A stretch of DNA of 64,000 nucleotides. Source: Euglena gracilis (taxonomy: Eukaryota > Euglenida > Euglenophyceae > Euglenales). This document shows, piece after piece, positions 10,582-21,377 of the stretch; within the stretch, counting starts at the first letter, position 1, and each line of letters begins with the position of its first letter. The notes beneath the pieces are model-generated. The model was not told where the DNA came from, did no database searches, and saw only the letters and a program-made list of their open reading frames with translations. The stretch covers positions 30,697,471 through 30,761,470 of the forward strand of contig CP154955.1 in assembly GCA_039621445.1 (NCBI GenBank), given 5' to 3'. Made by a program: the position numbers and the translations under genes.

Positions 10582-11266
10582 TCAAGGAATGGGCACAAGT
10601 CGATTGGGCGGTCGGGCCGACTAGTCAGCTCGACTAGTCGAATCTACTCGCTCCATTTGGGCACGGGTAGTTGAGTCGACTTTGGGCGGTCGGCCCGACT
10701 AAGTCGGCCCGACCGCCCAACACAGTCGTTACCCATCTGTATTTTTAAGCCCCCCCTCTTCTATAACAAAAAACTCTGAAATACAATAGCTCACCAAACC
10801 ATTTTGGAAAAAAATTGGCACTTTTCATTGACGTGCACACACAAGGGGATTTTGCTATTTTGTGCGCTTCGGCCATCCTTGCCTTGCACACACAAGGGGA
10901 TTTTGTTATTTTGGGCCGGGGGGGGGGGGTCCGGGGGGAGCCCCCCCTGAGAGGAGGCCGTAGGCCGACTAAGTTCATTAGGGTGCGCGTTTCAGTCCTC
11001 CTTGGCTTGCACACACAAGGGCATTTTGCTTTTGTATGATTTTCTTGCATTCCAACACTCTTTTCCAGCAATGTGGTATGTTTTGGAACAATTTTCCTTC
11101 CTGGGGCTTAAAAAATAAAGGGGGGGTAAGGACTGTGTTGGGCGGTCGGGCCGACTAGTCGGCCCGACCGCCCAAAGTCGGCCCGACTGCGCCCAAAGTC
11201 GGGCCGACTCCTAGTCGGCCCGACTAGTCGGGCCGACCGCCCAATCGACTTGCGCCCATACCTTGA
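10582..11266. mobile_element. 685-bp inverted-repeat element with palindromic GTCGGGCCGAC cores
   Basis: Terminal inverted repeats of about 45 bp: TCAAGGAATGGGCACAAGTC at 10582 and its near-complement ending at 11266. Just inside are clustered palindromes built on GGGCGGTCGGGCCGAC (10600-10725 and 11140-11250), one a perfect 34-mer. The centre has three copies of TTGCACACACAAGGG(G/C)ATTTTG at 10837-11035. It has no coding capacity. The layout (inverted ends, then recombinase-site-like palindromes) resembles the tyrosine-recombinase elements at 22.4 and 30.6 kb. Its right end overlaps the exon 1 donor of ADPRM. Confidence 0.72.
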
Positions 11267-11429
11267 GATGAGCCATGAAATAGTGTTGATGAGAGAAACC
11301 ACCAACCTTTGACAAATGAACACCAAATGGGAGAACTCTGAAAAAAGAGCGTGCCGCACCGCAACCACAATACTGTACGTCAGCAATGACCCCAAATCGA
11401 ACGAGTGGTGCAGGCTTCGAAATGGTCAT
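11262..11429 (-). CDS. ADPRM: ADPRM-family diphosphatase, exon 1 (start)
   Basis: 56 codons from ATG at 11429: MTISKPAPLVRFGVIADVQY, then RSFFRVLPFGVHLS and HYFMAHLK. FGVIADVQY is the N-terminal metal-binding motif (D-x-Q) of the family. Donor AAG|GTATGG at 11261 gives a phase-0 join to exon 2, producing HYFMAHLK-CAVDDWN with the spacing expected of the family (RYYR..L..AV..WN). The donor lies inside the terminal repeat of the 685-bp element. Confidence 0.88.
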
Positions 11430-12010
11430 TTTGTTGAGGAAAAATAGTACCTTGAAAGGAAATTAGAGGAAGATCAGGGCCAAGGAAGATGGCAGCGGTC
11501 AATGGGGGGGGGGGCTACACTCCCATTTATAAGTCCGTACTCCCAAAATAAGTGTTTTTGTTTTTTCCTTTAAAACTTGCTTTTGAGGCACAGGTTACTG
11601 TGTTTTGATACGTGGGTTATACAATACACACTTTTTGCGGTGTAACCTGTGCTCAATAAGCAGTTGAGCACACTTGTATTGGCCGATTTTGCAAAACAAT
11701 GTGGGAAAACATCTACTAACATGTTACCAACCTCATTTGAAGGGAATTGAGTGACGTCCCAGGTTTTGTGCAGTGACTGCCTGCGAGCAGCAACTTCAGA
11801 TGCTTGGCAACGACTTGGATGGCCCTTTGTTTCGGTCCGTTCGAACGAACAAACTCACGAACTACGCTCGAACGAACAGACACACAAACTCATTGGCTAG
11901 GGTTGGTCCATTATGTCACCCGTCATTCCGTGGAGTAGCTAATTGGGTTTCGCAGGTTGCACCTATGACACCCACTTAGTTGTTTTTGATCAAAAGGGCC
12001 GTCCAAGACA
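11430..12010. other. Upstream of ADPRM, probable promoter region
   Basis: No gene. An inverted repeat GGCACAGGTTAC (about 11587) / GTAACCTGTGC (about 11642) followed by GCTCAATAAGCAGTTGAGC forms a potential hairpin. AACGAACAAACTC-type short repeats occur at 11842-11890. No TATA box or motif can be assigned with confidence. Confidence 0.4.
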
Positions 12011-14811
12011 TTACCAAGCATCCGAAGTTGCCGCTCGCCAACTCATCCCTCGCATGCCAACAAGCATCCCTCGCTTGCCGCTGGGGTAACTTAATTTAGC
12101 TCCATTCAGCCGATAGAGCCTGATTTCCTCCCTTAATCTGGGTCCTAAACATACCTCAAAAACCTGCAGCTTTTGCAAATCAGAATACGGTTTGCCTGAT
12201 GTCAACCTGTCCCAGTAAAGATTCCAATCTACTTCAAAATCTTGCCAGGAAATGCTGCCCGATTCATCAAAATAGGGCTTAGCACTTCCCTGCAAAATTT
12301 CAAAAGCTACGGGATCACCGATAAAAGGAAAACCCTGGCTGCAGCCCCCCCTGTCCCGATAGGCCTAATCGAGAAAGCAGGGGCTGCAGAAACATGTGGG
12401 GGGACACACAATGACACAGAAGAAACCACTGCCGTGTCTTGCATGTCCTCCAAAACAAATCCCCCCTCAATAAATAAAGGAGGGGAAATGTTTGAAACTG
12501 CAGATTTATTATGCAAAACATTCAGATCTGAAAAAGCTGGGTCAGCACTGGGCACCGTGCTGGCCAGAGGGCTGGAAGGCTGCCCCAGGGGCTGCTGCTG
12601 TCCAGCCGACAGCAGGCCCAGCCCCATTGGCAGCCCGTGAGCAGGCTGCGGCTGGCCGGCTGGCTGGCCAGGCTGCTGGGTCAGCTGGACGATGGGCTGC
12701 TGGGCCAGCTGCTGCCCAGGCTGTGGCAGCCCCACTGGGTGTAGGGGCTGCTGGCTGCCCTGCCGCAGCCACCACATGTCAGAAATTTTTTGCAAAACCC
12801 CTCTCGGTTCTGCAGTTGGGTGTACAGGTCCATTTTTCTGTCAATCCTGCAGCATTTTCTGCAACTCGAAAGTGTTCCCCCCAACCTTTGCAAGACCCTG
12901 CCTCATTTCCTCCACCAGCCCACCAAATTTTTTCTCCTGGGAAAAAATCTGCTGATGAACACTCTGAAAATTATGCCGACAATCCGTCAGCACTTTTTGC
13001 ATTTCTGAGTGTCGTTTCCCTACTTCATCTGAAATATTCTGGTGCAGTTTTTGAATACCCCCACCAAAACCATGGAGGGCCGTATTCATTGCTGAATTTT
13101 GCTCACCCAGCTGGCGAACATAATCAGCGAACTGCTGGAGCTGCTGGGCCTGGCCCTGTACCGTACTACGCAACGATACAAGGTCAGCCTGCACTTCAAC
13201 GATTTTGGCAGCGACAACGGCCAGCTCCTGGAGAGTTTCTGCCCCCCCCCCCCTGAGCTGGCTGGGCGGCTTTAAAATTCTCAGCAAACCGCTGAAAATT
13301 TTCAAGAACGAGGTCCTTAATTGGTAAGGCAGCCACCTGATTTTGCACCTGCTTACCACCCCCCCCCCTTTATTTGAGCACACCCACGGGCCAACGGACC
13401 CCCCAAATGCTCAAATAAGGGGGGGTCAAATAAGGGGGGGGGGGTCAAAAATTCCTTTAGAAAGAGGGCAAAAAAAAATTTCGGGGGGGTAAAAAAATAA
13501 AGGGGGGTAAAAATTTCCTGTGGCAGGCTGTCCAAAATTCGTAAAAATTCCTGCCTCAGGGCCAAAAACTGATCACGGCTCGAAGAAAACTGCTGGGCCA
13601 GTTTTTCCTCAAAACTTTTTTCCTGCCCGACAAAAAGTTCAAGTGCCTGTGCGTCAATTTTTTGCACAGAAATTTGCACCTGGGCCTCACATTTTTTCTC
13701 AAAAAGTTCAAAAATCTGCAGGCAGTCAGCCCTGGCCGTTTCTTCGATTTGTGCAGCTATGTGCTCGACCAGGTGGTTGTCGACAGCGGGGGGTTGTTGC
13801 TGCTGCTGCTGCTGCAGAACCCACTCTTCGTTGGCTTTTTCCAAAGCCAAAAAACCCGAAAAGTCAGGTGCTGCACAGTCCACTGGAGGTCTCTGTTACT
13901 TTGTAAAAATTGTCCCCAGGGGTCTTCAAAGCCCTGATTTTGTGAACCCCCCCCCTGGGGATGGCTTCAGAACTTTCATAGGCTGGGGGTTGGACCTCCT
14001 CCTCACCCCCCTCGATGAAAATATGAGCTGGGGGGCTGCAGCAGCTGCTGGCTGACCGTGATCAACCTCACGGTGCAGCCGTTTTTGCTGAACTTCATCA
14101 CTGCCTGGTGATGAAGCTGGTGTTCGGGGTCGCCGAGTAGAAGTGGAACTGGGCTGGTTCTTCGGGTTTTCCTCTGCCCCCTCCACTTCTGCTCTGACCC
14201 GTTCGCTGCTGTCCCAGTTATTGTTATTATTTAAGCCCAGCACATTGACCTGTGCTTGCTTTTCAAAGAAAACTGGGCTGGGGTCATCACCCCCCTGCCC
14301 TGCCGAGGCACTTGCCGTTTCCTTCGCCAGCCCATCTACCTGGGCCGGTTGGGAAAACTGCAAAAGTGCCATCGGCTCTTGGGATGGTGTTGAAAAAACT
14401 GGTTGAGCTGGAGGCAAAGGCAATGCAAAAGCGGGTAACAATGGCAGATTCCCTAAATTTTGCACCCATGAAAAGTCTGGGAGAGGTTGCAACTCAGGCA
14501 GCACAAAACCGTACCCCATATAAAGGCAAAACCCCTGAAAAAGGCTCTGGAAAACACGGTTGGTTGGAAATGACAACCTGGCCATCCCCACCCTGAAATT
14601 CCAACATCTGTCCCATACTTGTGGGGGTTCTGAGTCCAGCCAAACTGGTTTCGGGTCCCAACTCCGTGTTCCCCGAAACTCCAATCGTCAGATTTGCCAT
14701 CTGAGATTGGGCCATTGGCTGATAATCAAAGAAAACATTCTGAGCAGGGATTTCCAACCCAAAATTCCCGACTGAAGGCTGAAGGAAAAAACTCTGCTTA
14801 CCAGGTTTCAT
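12011..14811 (-). pseudogene. Degenerate gag-like gene (coiled-coil, Gln/Pro-rich)
   Basis: A run of minus-strand segments in shifting frames. 14811-13930 is Pro/Ser-rich. 13883-13520 contains a polyGln stretch and long amphipathic helices (EEKLAQQFSSSRDQFLALRQ). 13352-12841 continues as coiled coil (QQLQQFADYVRQLGEQNSAM). 12795-12307 is Gln/Pro-rich. 12295-12011 (GSISWQDFEVDWNLYWDRL and following) resembles the conserved core of retrotransposon gag. At least four frame changes and stops make it non-functional as read. It directly follows truncated integrase codons with no LTR between, so it is either a second element or a rearrangement. Confidence 0.6.
13356..13507. mobile_element. TA-flanked C/G-run MITE inside the gag-like frame
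   Basis: A 152-bp insertion with TA at both edges (13354-13355 and 13508-13509) and ends CCACCCCCCCC...GGGGGG, internally CTTTATTTGAGC and AATAAAG. Removing it plus one TA restores the frame: ...LPQEIF-KQVQNQVAALPIKD... A sister copy with better inverted repeats lies at 42904-43101. Confidence 0.82.
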
Positions 14812-17800
14812 TCAACACCTTCAGCATCGATCCGTTTGCGGCAGGGGAGGAACTGGGCAAAACGGGACAAACCACAGACAATTGTCAAAATGTAGTCCTT
14901 GCCAGCATATTCATCCATCGAGATGAAATCAACATGCAAAATTTCATTCAACATCGAAGGGATCGGCAATGCACCAACCAATCCTCGGTCTTTGGCTGAG
15001 TTCAGTTTTGCTTCAGCACAGATTCTGCAAGACAAAATGGTTTTCCGAACTTCTTCCATTAGGTCTTTCAGAGTCAGGTCAACGTGGAAATTGCTTTTCA
15101 GGAACCAGGTTGTCCTTTCAATTCCAGATGTCCATTGATCGTGTGACACCAAACAATACTGTCATGCAACCTTCCTTTCGGCAGAACAAGTTTCTTTTCA
15201 TTCCACAGTTTGTTCTCGTCGCGGTAAAACATGGTTCCGTCAAACAGGGTTGCACTGTGAGGTTGGATTCTCCCCCAAACTTGTGCATACTCCTCTTGAT
15301 AGTCCTGGGCGCAAAGGTCCTTCATTTGTTCCAAAGCCTCCATTCTCAGATCAAGTTGGATGTCCATTCTTTGGAAAGCTTGGCGAGCCAAGTCCTCACT
15401 ATCAGCTTGGAAAAGTTCACAAAAGTTGTCACGGGAGAGCATATCACAGAGTTCATTCTTGGCACCAGGGATGTGATGGATGTGGAGTCGGAACTGGGAC
15501 AGGAAAACCCACCAGCGTTTCAGTCGGGCATTTTCAGGGGGGTTCCTGCGAACAAAGTACGAAACGGCAGCTTGGTCACATACCAACCCCCCCCCCTCTA
15601 TTTGGCCGCCCTCCGGGCGGCCCGGACCCCCCTTCTGGCCAATTAGGGGCGGGGACAATTAGGGGGGGTTACCCCTAACCCCCCCCCCCCTAATTGGCCA
15701 CCTGGACCCCGTCCTTTACAGTCGCGAACCCCCCAAAAAACCCGAATGAAGACATTTTCCCTTGAAATGAGTAACCCCCCCCCTAATTGGCCACCTGGGC
15801 TCTGGCCAATTAGGGGGGGGGACAAATAGGGGGGGGGGTTGGTAGCCAGACAATAGGCAGGTGTGAGAGGATTCGGCGTTGGGACGCAATGCCTAACACC
15901 CCACCCAGCAATTCTTGTTCGTAGGTAGCGTAATTTTGGCGTGCGGGGGACCATTTCCAATTGAAATGTCCGAGCGGTACGAGAACTTCGCCTTCGGTGT
16001 GGGTGTGTTTCAGGGTTCCATCACGGTTGACTCCGGTCACAGCACCAAATGACTCAGTTTTGTCTTTGCTCAACTTTTGCCATTGGTAGAGGCTTGCACC
16101 GCCACCAACATCAGAGGCATCAGTGACAATCAGAATTTCTCCATCACTGTTGGGGACTCCCAAATTTCTGACATCGGCAAGTTTGGCTTTCAAGGTCTCA
16201 AAAGCAGAGTGATGTTCATCGGTCCACTTGAACGGAACGCCCTTCTTGGTCAGGTCAGTCAGAATGGCTGAGGTGAAAGAAAACCTTGGAATGTGGTGGC
16301 GATAGAAGTTGAGGGCACCGAGAAAACGTTTAAGGGACTTGAGATCTTTCACTTGGACACGCTGCAAAGCCTCAATTTTCTTCGTCGAGGGTTTCCACCT
16401 GCCATTTTCAAGTTGATATCCGAGGTACTCCAGACTTTCTTTCATGAACTCACACTTGCTGAGTTTGATTCTGAGGTGATCTTGTCGGGCGACTTCGAAA
16501 AACTCTCTCAAAATCTCATGGTGTTGTTCGAATGTGTGGGTTCCAATTCCAACATCATCAAAGAAGGCAGCAACCACACATCCTTGCTCCAGGAGTTCCT
16601 TGGCTTTGGGTCTGCGTCGAAAATCATCAATGACTTTGTTCATTAGCTCTTAGAACACTCCAGGGGCATTGCTCAGACCAAAAGGCATCACCCTCCACTT
16701 GTACACGCGTCCATTTGGCAAAATAAAGGCAGTCAACTCCTGGGCTCGGGGAGTCAACTCCACCTGCCAAAATCCAGAGCGTATGTCCAGTTTTGACTTG
16801 AAACGCAGGGCGGCCAGGCCTTCAACAGTGGCTTCCAGGTCCGGCAGAAAACCAACGTGGGGGACAGTCTTGCCATTCAGCTTGCTGTAATCACCAACAA
16901 ACCGTTTGGTTTTCGCAATCTTGGTTTCTTTGCCTTTGTCCTTCTCCACCAGGAATGAGCGAGAACAGAATCTGGGAAAATCTGAACCCTTGAATTCTTC
17001 CACCAATCCAGAGCTGACAAGTTCCTCGACCTGTCTTTTCATCTCCAAAACATCAGGCTTCGGCATGGGAAAGCATTTCTCACGAACAGTCGAACCTTGA
17101 AATTCGGGTTTTAGCTCCAGATCCATGGATACCAGTTTCTTGCAGGTACCAGGGGGTGGCAATTCTCCAAAAACGTCAGAAAATTCTTGTAGGATCGATT
17201 TGATTGTGGGCTCTGCGTTCAGCTTTTCCAATTCTTGATTGAACTCGCCATGCAAAATGTCAGATTCCTTCCACTGCTTTTGGGTTGCTTGCATTTGAAG
17301 ATGTGTGTGCTCCTTTTGGTTCAACAGGGATGCAATTTGTTGGAAATCACTTCGGCAGGCGGGAAGCGGGGAAGCCGGTTTGGCCTTGGTGGACCACTCT
17401 CCCCCATTGGCGAATTGTCGAACAACTGTTGAAACATCTTGGAGCAATTCGGCAATCTGAAAAATTTGTGAGTCCACTTCACGGGTCAGTTCAGCCATGA
17501 ACAAGTCCAAATCCCAGGTGGAATCAAGCTCAAAATCGTCTTTCAGGGAAAATGGCGAGAGTTCGGGCAGTTTGGGCTGACAGGGCTTTGATGGTGTGCA
17601 GGGAACAGGCAGTTTTGGCTCGTGGGCATCAACTTCCACAAAGGCCTCCTTTGGTTTGTGAATGGCTTTCAGATCAGACAGACCAAGATTTTTGCATCTG
17701 CGATGGAGGTGTGCCAAAAGTCTTGGGTCAAGCTCAGACACACGAATTCGGGTGCCGTCCACCACAGAAATCAGAGTCCCCCATTGGGGTTTCGGCGGGA

Positions 17801-18553
17801 CCTTTTGATCTTTTTCACGCACGAATACCCTTTCATCAGGCACACTGATCTGATCCACAGTCATTCTGTCCAACAGTCTTCTCCAATTTGTGCTTGAACC
17901 TCCACTCCAGTCAGGGGTCACAAGAACCACTTTGGCCCTGTCCATCCCAATTTTGGTCAATGTCTTTTCCAGTTTGGACCATGGCGGATTTGCCCACAGA
18001 AGTTCAGACTCATTGGCCATCAATTTTGACCAGTCATATTTCCAGGCACTGTTTTCCTTGGAACAGTGGAGCAATTCATGGGCATTGCCTTGTGAAGCAA
18101 ACAGGTCGACTCGGATTTTGGTTGGTTCAATTCCAAGCTCATTCAACGCTTTGGTTCGCAAAGTGGGTAGCAACTGATAGCTTTCAGTGGCAAACATTCG
18201 ATACATGGAGTAGATGTGTCCTTTTTCCACAGCAGGGGAATGGCCTCATCACCAATGACGAGACGGGCAGGACGAAACAGGATTCCAGAAACTTTGGGGT
18301 GGTTCAGGAAATCCATAGCAAGAACAGCATCGAACGCTGTAGTGTTCAGGACAAGCAGCTTTTGGTGAAAGTCGTTATTTCCAAGATGCAGGGTGGTTTC
18401 GGCAACACCTTCAGAATACACAACATTTCCATCACCCATCTTGACAGGGACTGCCTGTTCACTTTGGACAGGAAGCCCTTTGGGAGAAACGGGTTGAAAT
18501 GGCAGACGTGGTGGCCCCGGTATCAAGAACAGCCGACACGTTTCTTCCACCAA
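14812..18553 (-). pseudogene. Ty3/gypsy pol: protease, Dam-like domain, RT, RNase H, integrase (broken)
   Basis: Domains in order. The aspartic protease has VLDTGA at 18515-18535, with a 1-base frameshift about 40 bp later. A Dam-methyltransferase-like block follows (18230 frame: DLFAS at residue 42, NPPW 81-84, VLVTPDW 102-108). RT spans about 17150-16400, with KLDIRSGFW and MPFGLSNAPGVF, then a TAA stop at 16651, then FFDD at the catalytic site. RNase H has IVTDAS and the ATYEQELL segment, split by a MITE at 15583-15842 before DQAAVSYF. The integrase zinc region (SCRICAEAK) and the first catalytic Asp (ILHVDF) follow, after another frameshift near 15100-15130. The integrase core then ends abruptly. 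In total: one stop, two frameshifts, one insertion and a truncated 3' end. Confidence 0.85.
15583..15842. mobile_element. TA-flanked C/G-run MITE inside RNase H
   Basis: A 260-bp insertion with TA at 15581-15582 and 15843-15844 and inverted ends CCAACCCCCCCCC...GGGGGGGTTGG, continuing as CTATTTG/CAAATAG. Removal with one TA gives LPIVWL-CDQAAVSYF, a perfect RNase H reading. Internal copies of CCCCTAATTGGCC suggest an older nested or duplicated piece. Confidence 0.88.
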
Positions 18554-18589
18554 TGTTGGTTTCCAAATACAACGTGGTGTTTAGTTTTC

Positions 18590-19708
18590 CCAAATATGAA
18601 ATGATTCGAATTTGCGCTTCTTTCCAGGGTCTTCCCGAGAACTGGTGGGCGAAGTGGCATGCGAGTTTGGCTGTGTGGCAGGACGGAGCGGCTGAGGCGA
18701 GGTTTGATTCAAACGCTTCTTGTCCTCACGTTTTTTGGTCCAGCAGGCATCCTCAACACGCTTGCAGTATTTGCAGGTTATTTTCGCCTTGAAATTTGGC
18801 TCGTTGCTGCGGTCTGCGGGGGGTCCTCGGCCAGAAGGTTTGTTTGGTTGAAGCCTTTGCCTTTGCCTTTGCCCTTGGACTTGCCTTTGCAGGGTTGGTC
18901 GACTTTTGGCTCATCACTTTCCCCAATCAGGTGGATTTTAGCAGACTTCTCACCACCGAAGGCTTTTGGCTTGGGAATACAGAAAACGTTCCAAGGCATC
19001 ATCGGTGACTTTCTTTCGCCAAAATTCTTTCAGGGAATCAAAGGTCGAACATTTGTCACGGTTGCGTTCATCAGCCCTCATGTCTTTCAATTGCAGGGGG
19101 TGAATTTTGGACACAAGCATCAGAAGCTTTTCTTGCTCACCCAGGGCATCAGGGGACATCCGGGACAAAATGTCAGACATTTCCACAAACAGCGCGTCAA
19201 GTTCACTGGGGGAAGGCTCTTTGGACAATTGGGGAAGCTTGGAAAGATGAGCTCGGAGTGAAATGTCATTTTCAACCTTCGGGTAGACCTGCATCAGGCG
19301 GGCGACAAATTCAGAAAATTCATCCACTTCTTCGGCAAGCCGTTCGACGACTCTCAAAACTTTGGGGGTTGAGGCGGCGATGGCCCAATCCAGTTGAATG
19401 GTGTCGGGTTGGCTTTCCACACCGGTCAAGCGCATCCATCGTGGAAATGAGCGAAGCCAAAATTCTGCATCCGAACCTTCAAACTTTGGTAATTCTAGGC
19501 CAGGCACACGAGACACAAGACCAGGCTTTCGTTCAGTGTCGGAAGTGTCAGCAGATGTTCTGGTGATCAGTTTTGGAGGCCGGGGGGCGAAGGGAGATTT
19601 TGCTGTTGCTGGTAGTGAAACATTTGGGCTGCTCAATTCAAGTCCGGCGAGGCGGGCTTCGAGCTCAGCAATTTTGTCAGCAAACGAGGGATCTCCAACT
19701 TCAGACAT
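18590..19708 (-). pseudogene. Ty3/gypsy gag with zinc knuckle
   Basis: The intact part is 252 codons (19708-18950): MSEVGDPSFADKIAELEARL, then an acidic/helical core (FEGSDAEFWLRSFPRWMRL) typical of retrotransposon gag. It continues in another frame with the basic KGKSKGKGKGKG stretch (about 18850) and a zinc-knuckle-like CKYCKRVEDACW at about 18770. It lies immediately upstream of the protease. The frame change near 18950 means gag is broken or needs frameshifting. It packages element RNA in the cytoplasm by family analogy. Confidence 0.7.
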
Positions 19709-20706
19709 TTTTTTTCATTTTGGTTCAATCACTTTCTGAGTTGCAGGGTTGATAAACAGGTTGGGTAAACGGTCGCTCAAAATCTGGGTTTGGTTGCTCT
19801 CAAAATCGGGTTAAGCTGCACTCAAAATCGGGTATTCTGCACTCAAAATCAGAATGGGCTGCACTCAAAATCAAGGACAGACGGCACTCAAAATCTGGGG
19901 GGGGGGCAGGCTGACAGTTGGAAATGCAGTTGTGAACAGACTCGAAATTGGGTGGCAAACTGTCCAAACAAGCAGAACAAATTCAGAAATTTTCTGACAA
20001 ACAGGGCAAAACCACCAAACAGACTTTGCAGACTTTCGAGTTGAAAAGTTCAAAAACAAACTGATAAACAACTTTGGTGCAAAGAACCTTGGCAACCAAG
20101 TTCAAACACACTTGCAGAAATTTGTCAACAATTCTGATCAAACAATCTGGCAAACAGACTTCCAAAGCAGAATCACAAATCAGACTTGCAGACAATCTGT
20201 CAACCAACTGCTTGCCAAAACAGCCGTTGTCACTCAAAATCCTGGGGGTTGGCTGGTCTGTGGGGGGATTTTGGCAAGCAGCTGGTCCAGGGGCTGGTTG
20301 GCACTCAAAATCCGTTTGTGTTGGTGTGGCAAACTTCCAGGCAGCAAATCCAACAATCAAATCTACAATCTTCAAGCAATCTGTCAAGTACAGGTTCAAA
20401 GTCCAGAAAGCAAGATTCAAACAAACAATCTTGTTGCAAATTGCAAACAAATTCTCTGATTTCTGGGGGGGGGGTCGCAATGTAACACAGCGTCACTATG
20501 TACAACACACAGCAACGTCAGAGGTGGTAAAAGACGTTCTACCTCCTCACTTCTGCGCCGAGGACTTGTTGTCCACTTCAGAACTTGAACTTGAATACTT
20601 GAAGATAAAGGCCCCAGTGGCCACAATGCCAAAACAACTGCTCTGCTCGAAGACGAGGTTCCCCGGCAGCTGACGACCGTCGATAGCACGTAGAGATCGT
20701 AGTACT
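19709..20706 (-). other. Gypsy 5' leader with GATTTTGAGTGC repeats
   Basis: About 1 kb between PBS and gag. On the minus strand GATTTTGAGTGC or close variants recurs at least five times between 19786 and 19895, and again near 20230 and 20310. TTTGTCTGTTTGC-like words are scattered through the remainder. No protein-coding signal. Confidence 0.55.
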
Positions 20707-20718
20707 GCCCTGCTACCA
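20707..20718 (-). promoter_or_regulatory. Primer-binding site, initiator Met tRNA type
   Basis: The minus strand reads TGGTAGCAGGGC two bases after TTACAT. This is a 10/12 match to the complement of the 3' end of an animal-type initiator tRNA-Met (TGGTAGCAGAGG). It lies at the expected place, upstream of gag, and marks where reverse transcription would start. Confidence 0.6.
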
Positions 20719-20880
20719 ATGTAACTTTTCTCCTTGAACTGGAACTTCTCCAAACAACTTGATTGTTCGAGAACTTGAAATCTCCTACCTCTTGTTATAT
20801 TCTTGTGTCCCAGATAAAACCACAGGCAGAGCACGTAATGTGCACTGCCAAACAACGAGAACCAAAAATGTGAAGAGGAG
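20719..20880 (-). repeat. Probable 5' LTR (3' portion) of the gypsy element
   Basis: On the minus strand the stretch ends GTTACA next to the PBS, as an LTR should (..CA). A TGTTTGGCAGTGC start near 20858 would give a very short LTR; the true start may lie farther out. No second LTR copy was found in the window, since the 3' end of the element is missing. Low confidence in limits. Confidence 0.35.
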
Positions 20881-20939
20881 GTGAGAGTAATTTACTGCAG
20901 CCGCCCTTCCCTTCGCTTTTCATGTACACACCCTGACTT

Positions 20940-21035
20940 TCCATGGGGTTTCCCCATCTGTACTCTAGCCTTCCCCCCGGAACACCCCAAATCCAGTAGG
21001 CTGGGCCACTGGTCTTCGCCCCACCACCGTTTGTA
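20940..21035 (+). repeat. Solo copy of the shared non-LTR 3' tail
   Basis: Reads CCCATCTGTAC, then CCAGTAGGCTGGGCCACTGG and CGCCCCACCACCG. The same tail occurs at 46815-46920 (plus), 49565-49640, 49725-49812 and 62389-62480 (minus). Here no coding region precedes it, so this is an extremely 5'-truncated insertion. Confidence 0.7.
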
Positions 21036-21149
21036 GTAGGAATCAGGACATTTAGAGTAATTTACAATTACAGTAGCAAAACTGTCCGCGAAGCAGTTGA
21101 TAGTGAAATCCCCTCCGCGCTCCTTGATGGCCACTCCTCCCCGGTTTGG

Positions 21150-21377
21150 GTGAAGCTGTGCTACCCACCGTGGTGTGCAAAACCTTCTCTGGCCACCCTC
21201 CTCAAGGCCCTTCTGGGGCAGCGGGAAGGGTGGCAACGGCGGGCCGCAGAAGCAGACGTTTGGCAAGGCCTGTCCTTCACACTAATCAGAGAAATCAGCA
21301 GACAGCTCGTTTGGAGCTTGTATTCTTCCAAAAATGAGATCACCCTGTCTTCCGCCCACTCGCCATATTCTGTCTGA
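21150..21377 (+). pseudogene. C-terminal remnant of an R2-type non-LTR polyprotein
   Basis: Translation LATLLKALLGQREGWQRRAA, then EADVWQGLSFTLIREISRQL. This aligns with the extreme C-termini of the ORFs ending at 55698 (STLMKLLLGQQDAW...REIARQVIW) and 50313 (CIKLLAGQHDAW...LAREVG). The rest of the element is absent. The phrase TTTGGGTGAAGCT.TGCTACCCACCGTG recurs at 21148 and 21837. Confidence 0.65.

Noticed and set aside
12542-12775. Ala/Gln/Gly-rich frames opposite the gag-like gene
   Set aside because: Low-complexity CAG/CTG-type repeats read open in several frames; only the one continuing the coiled-coil gag was kept.
20417-20719. 100-codon minus frame after the PBS
   Set aside because: It lies in the gypsy leader, lacks any gag feature, and the real gag starts at 19708.
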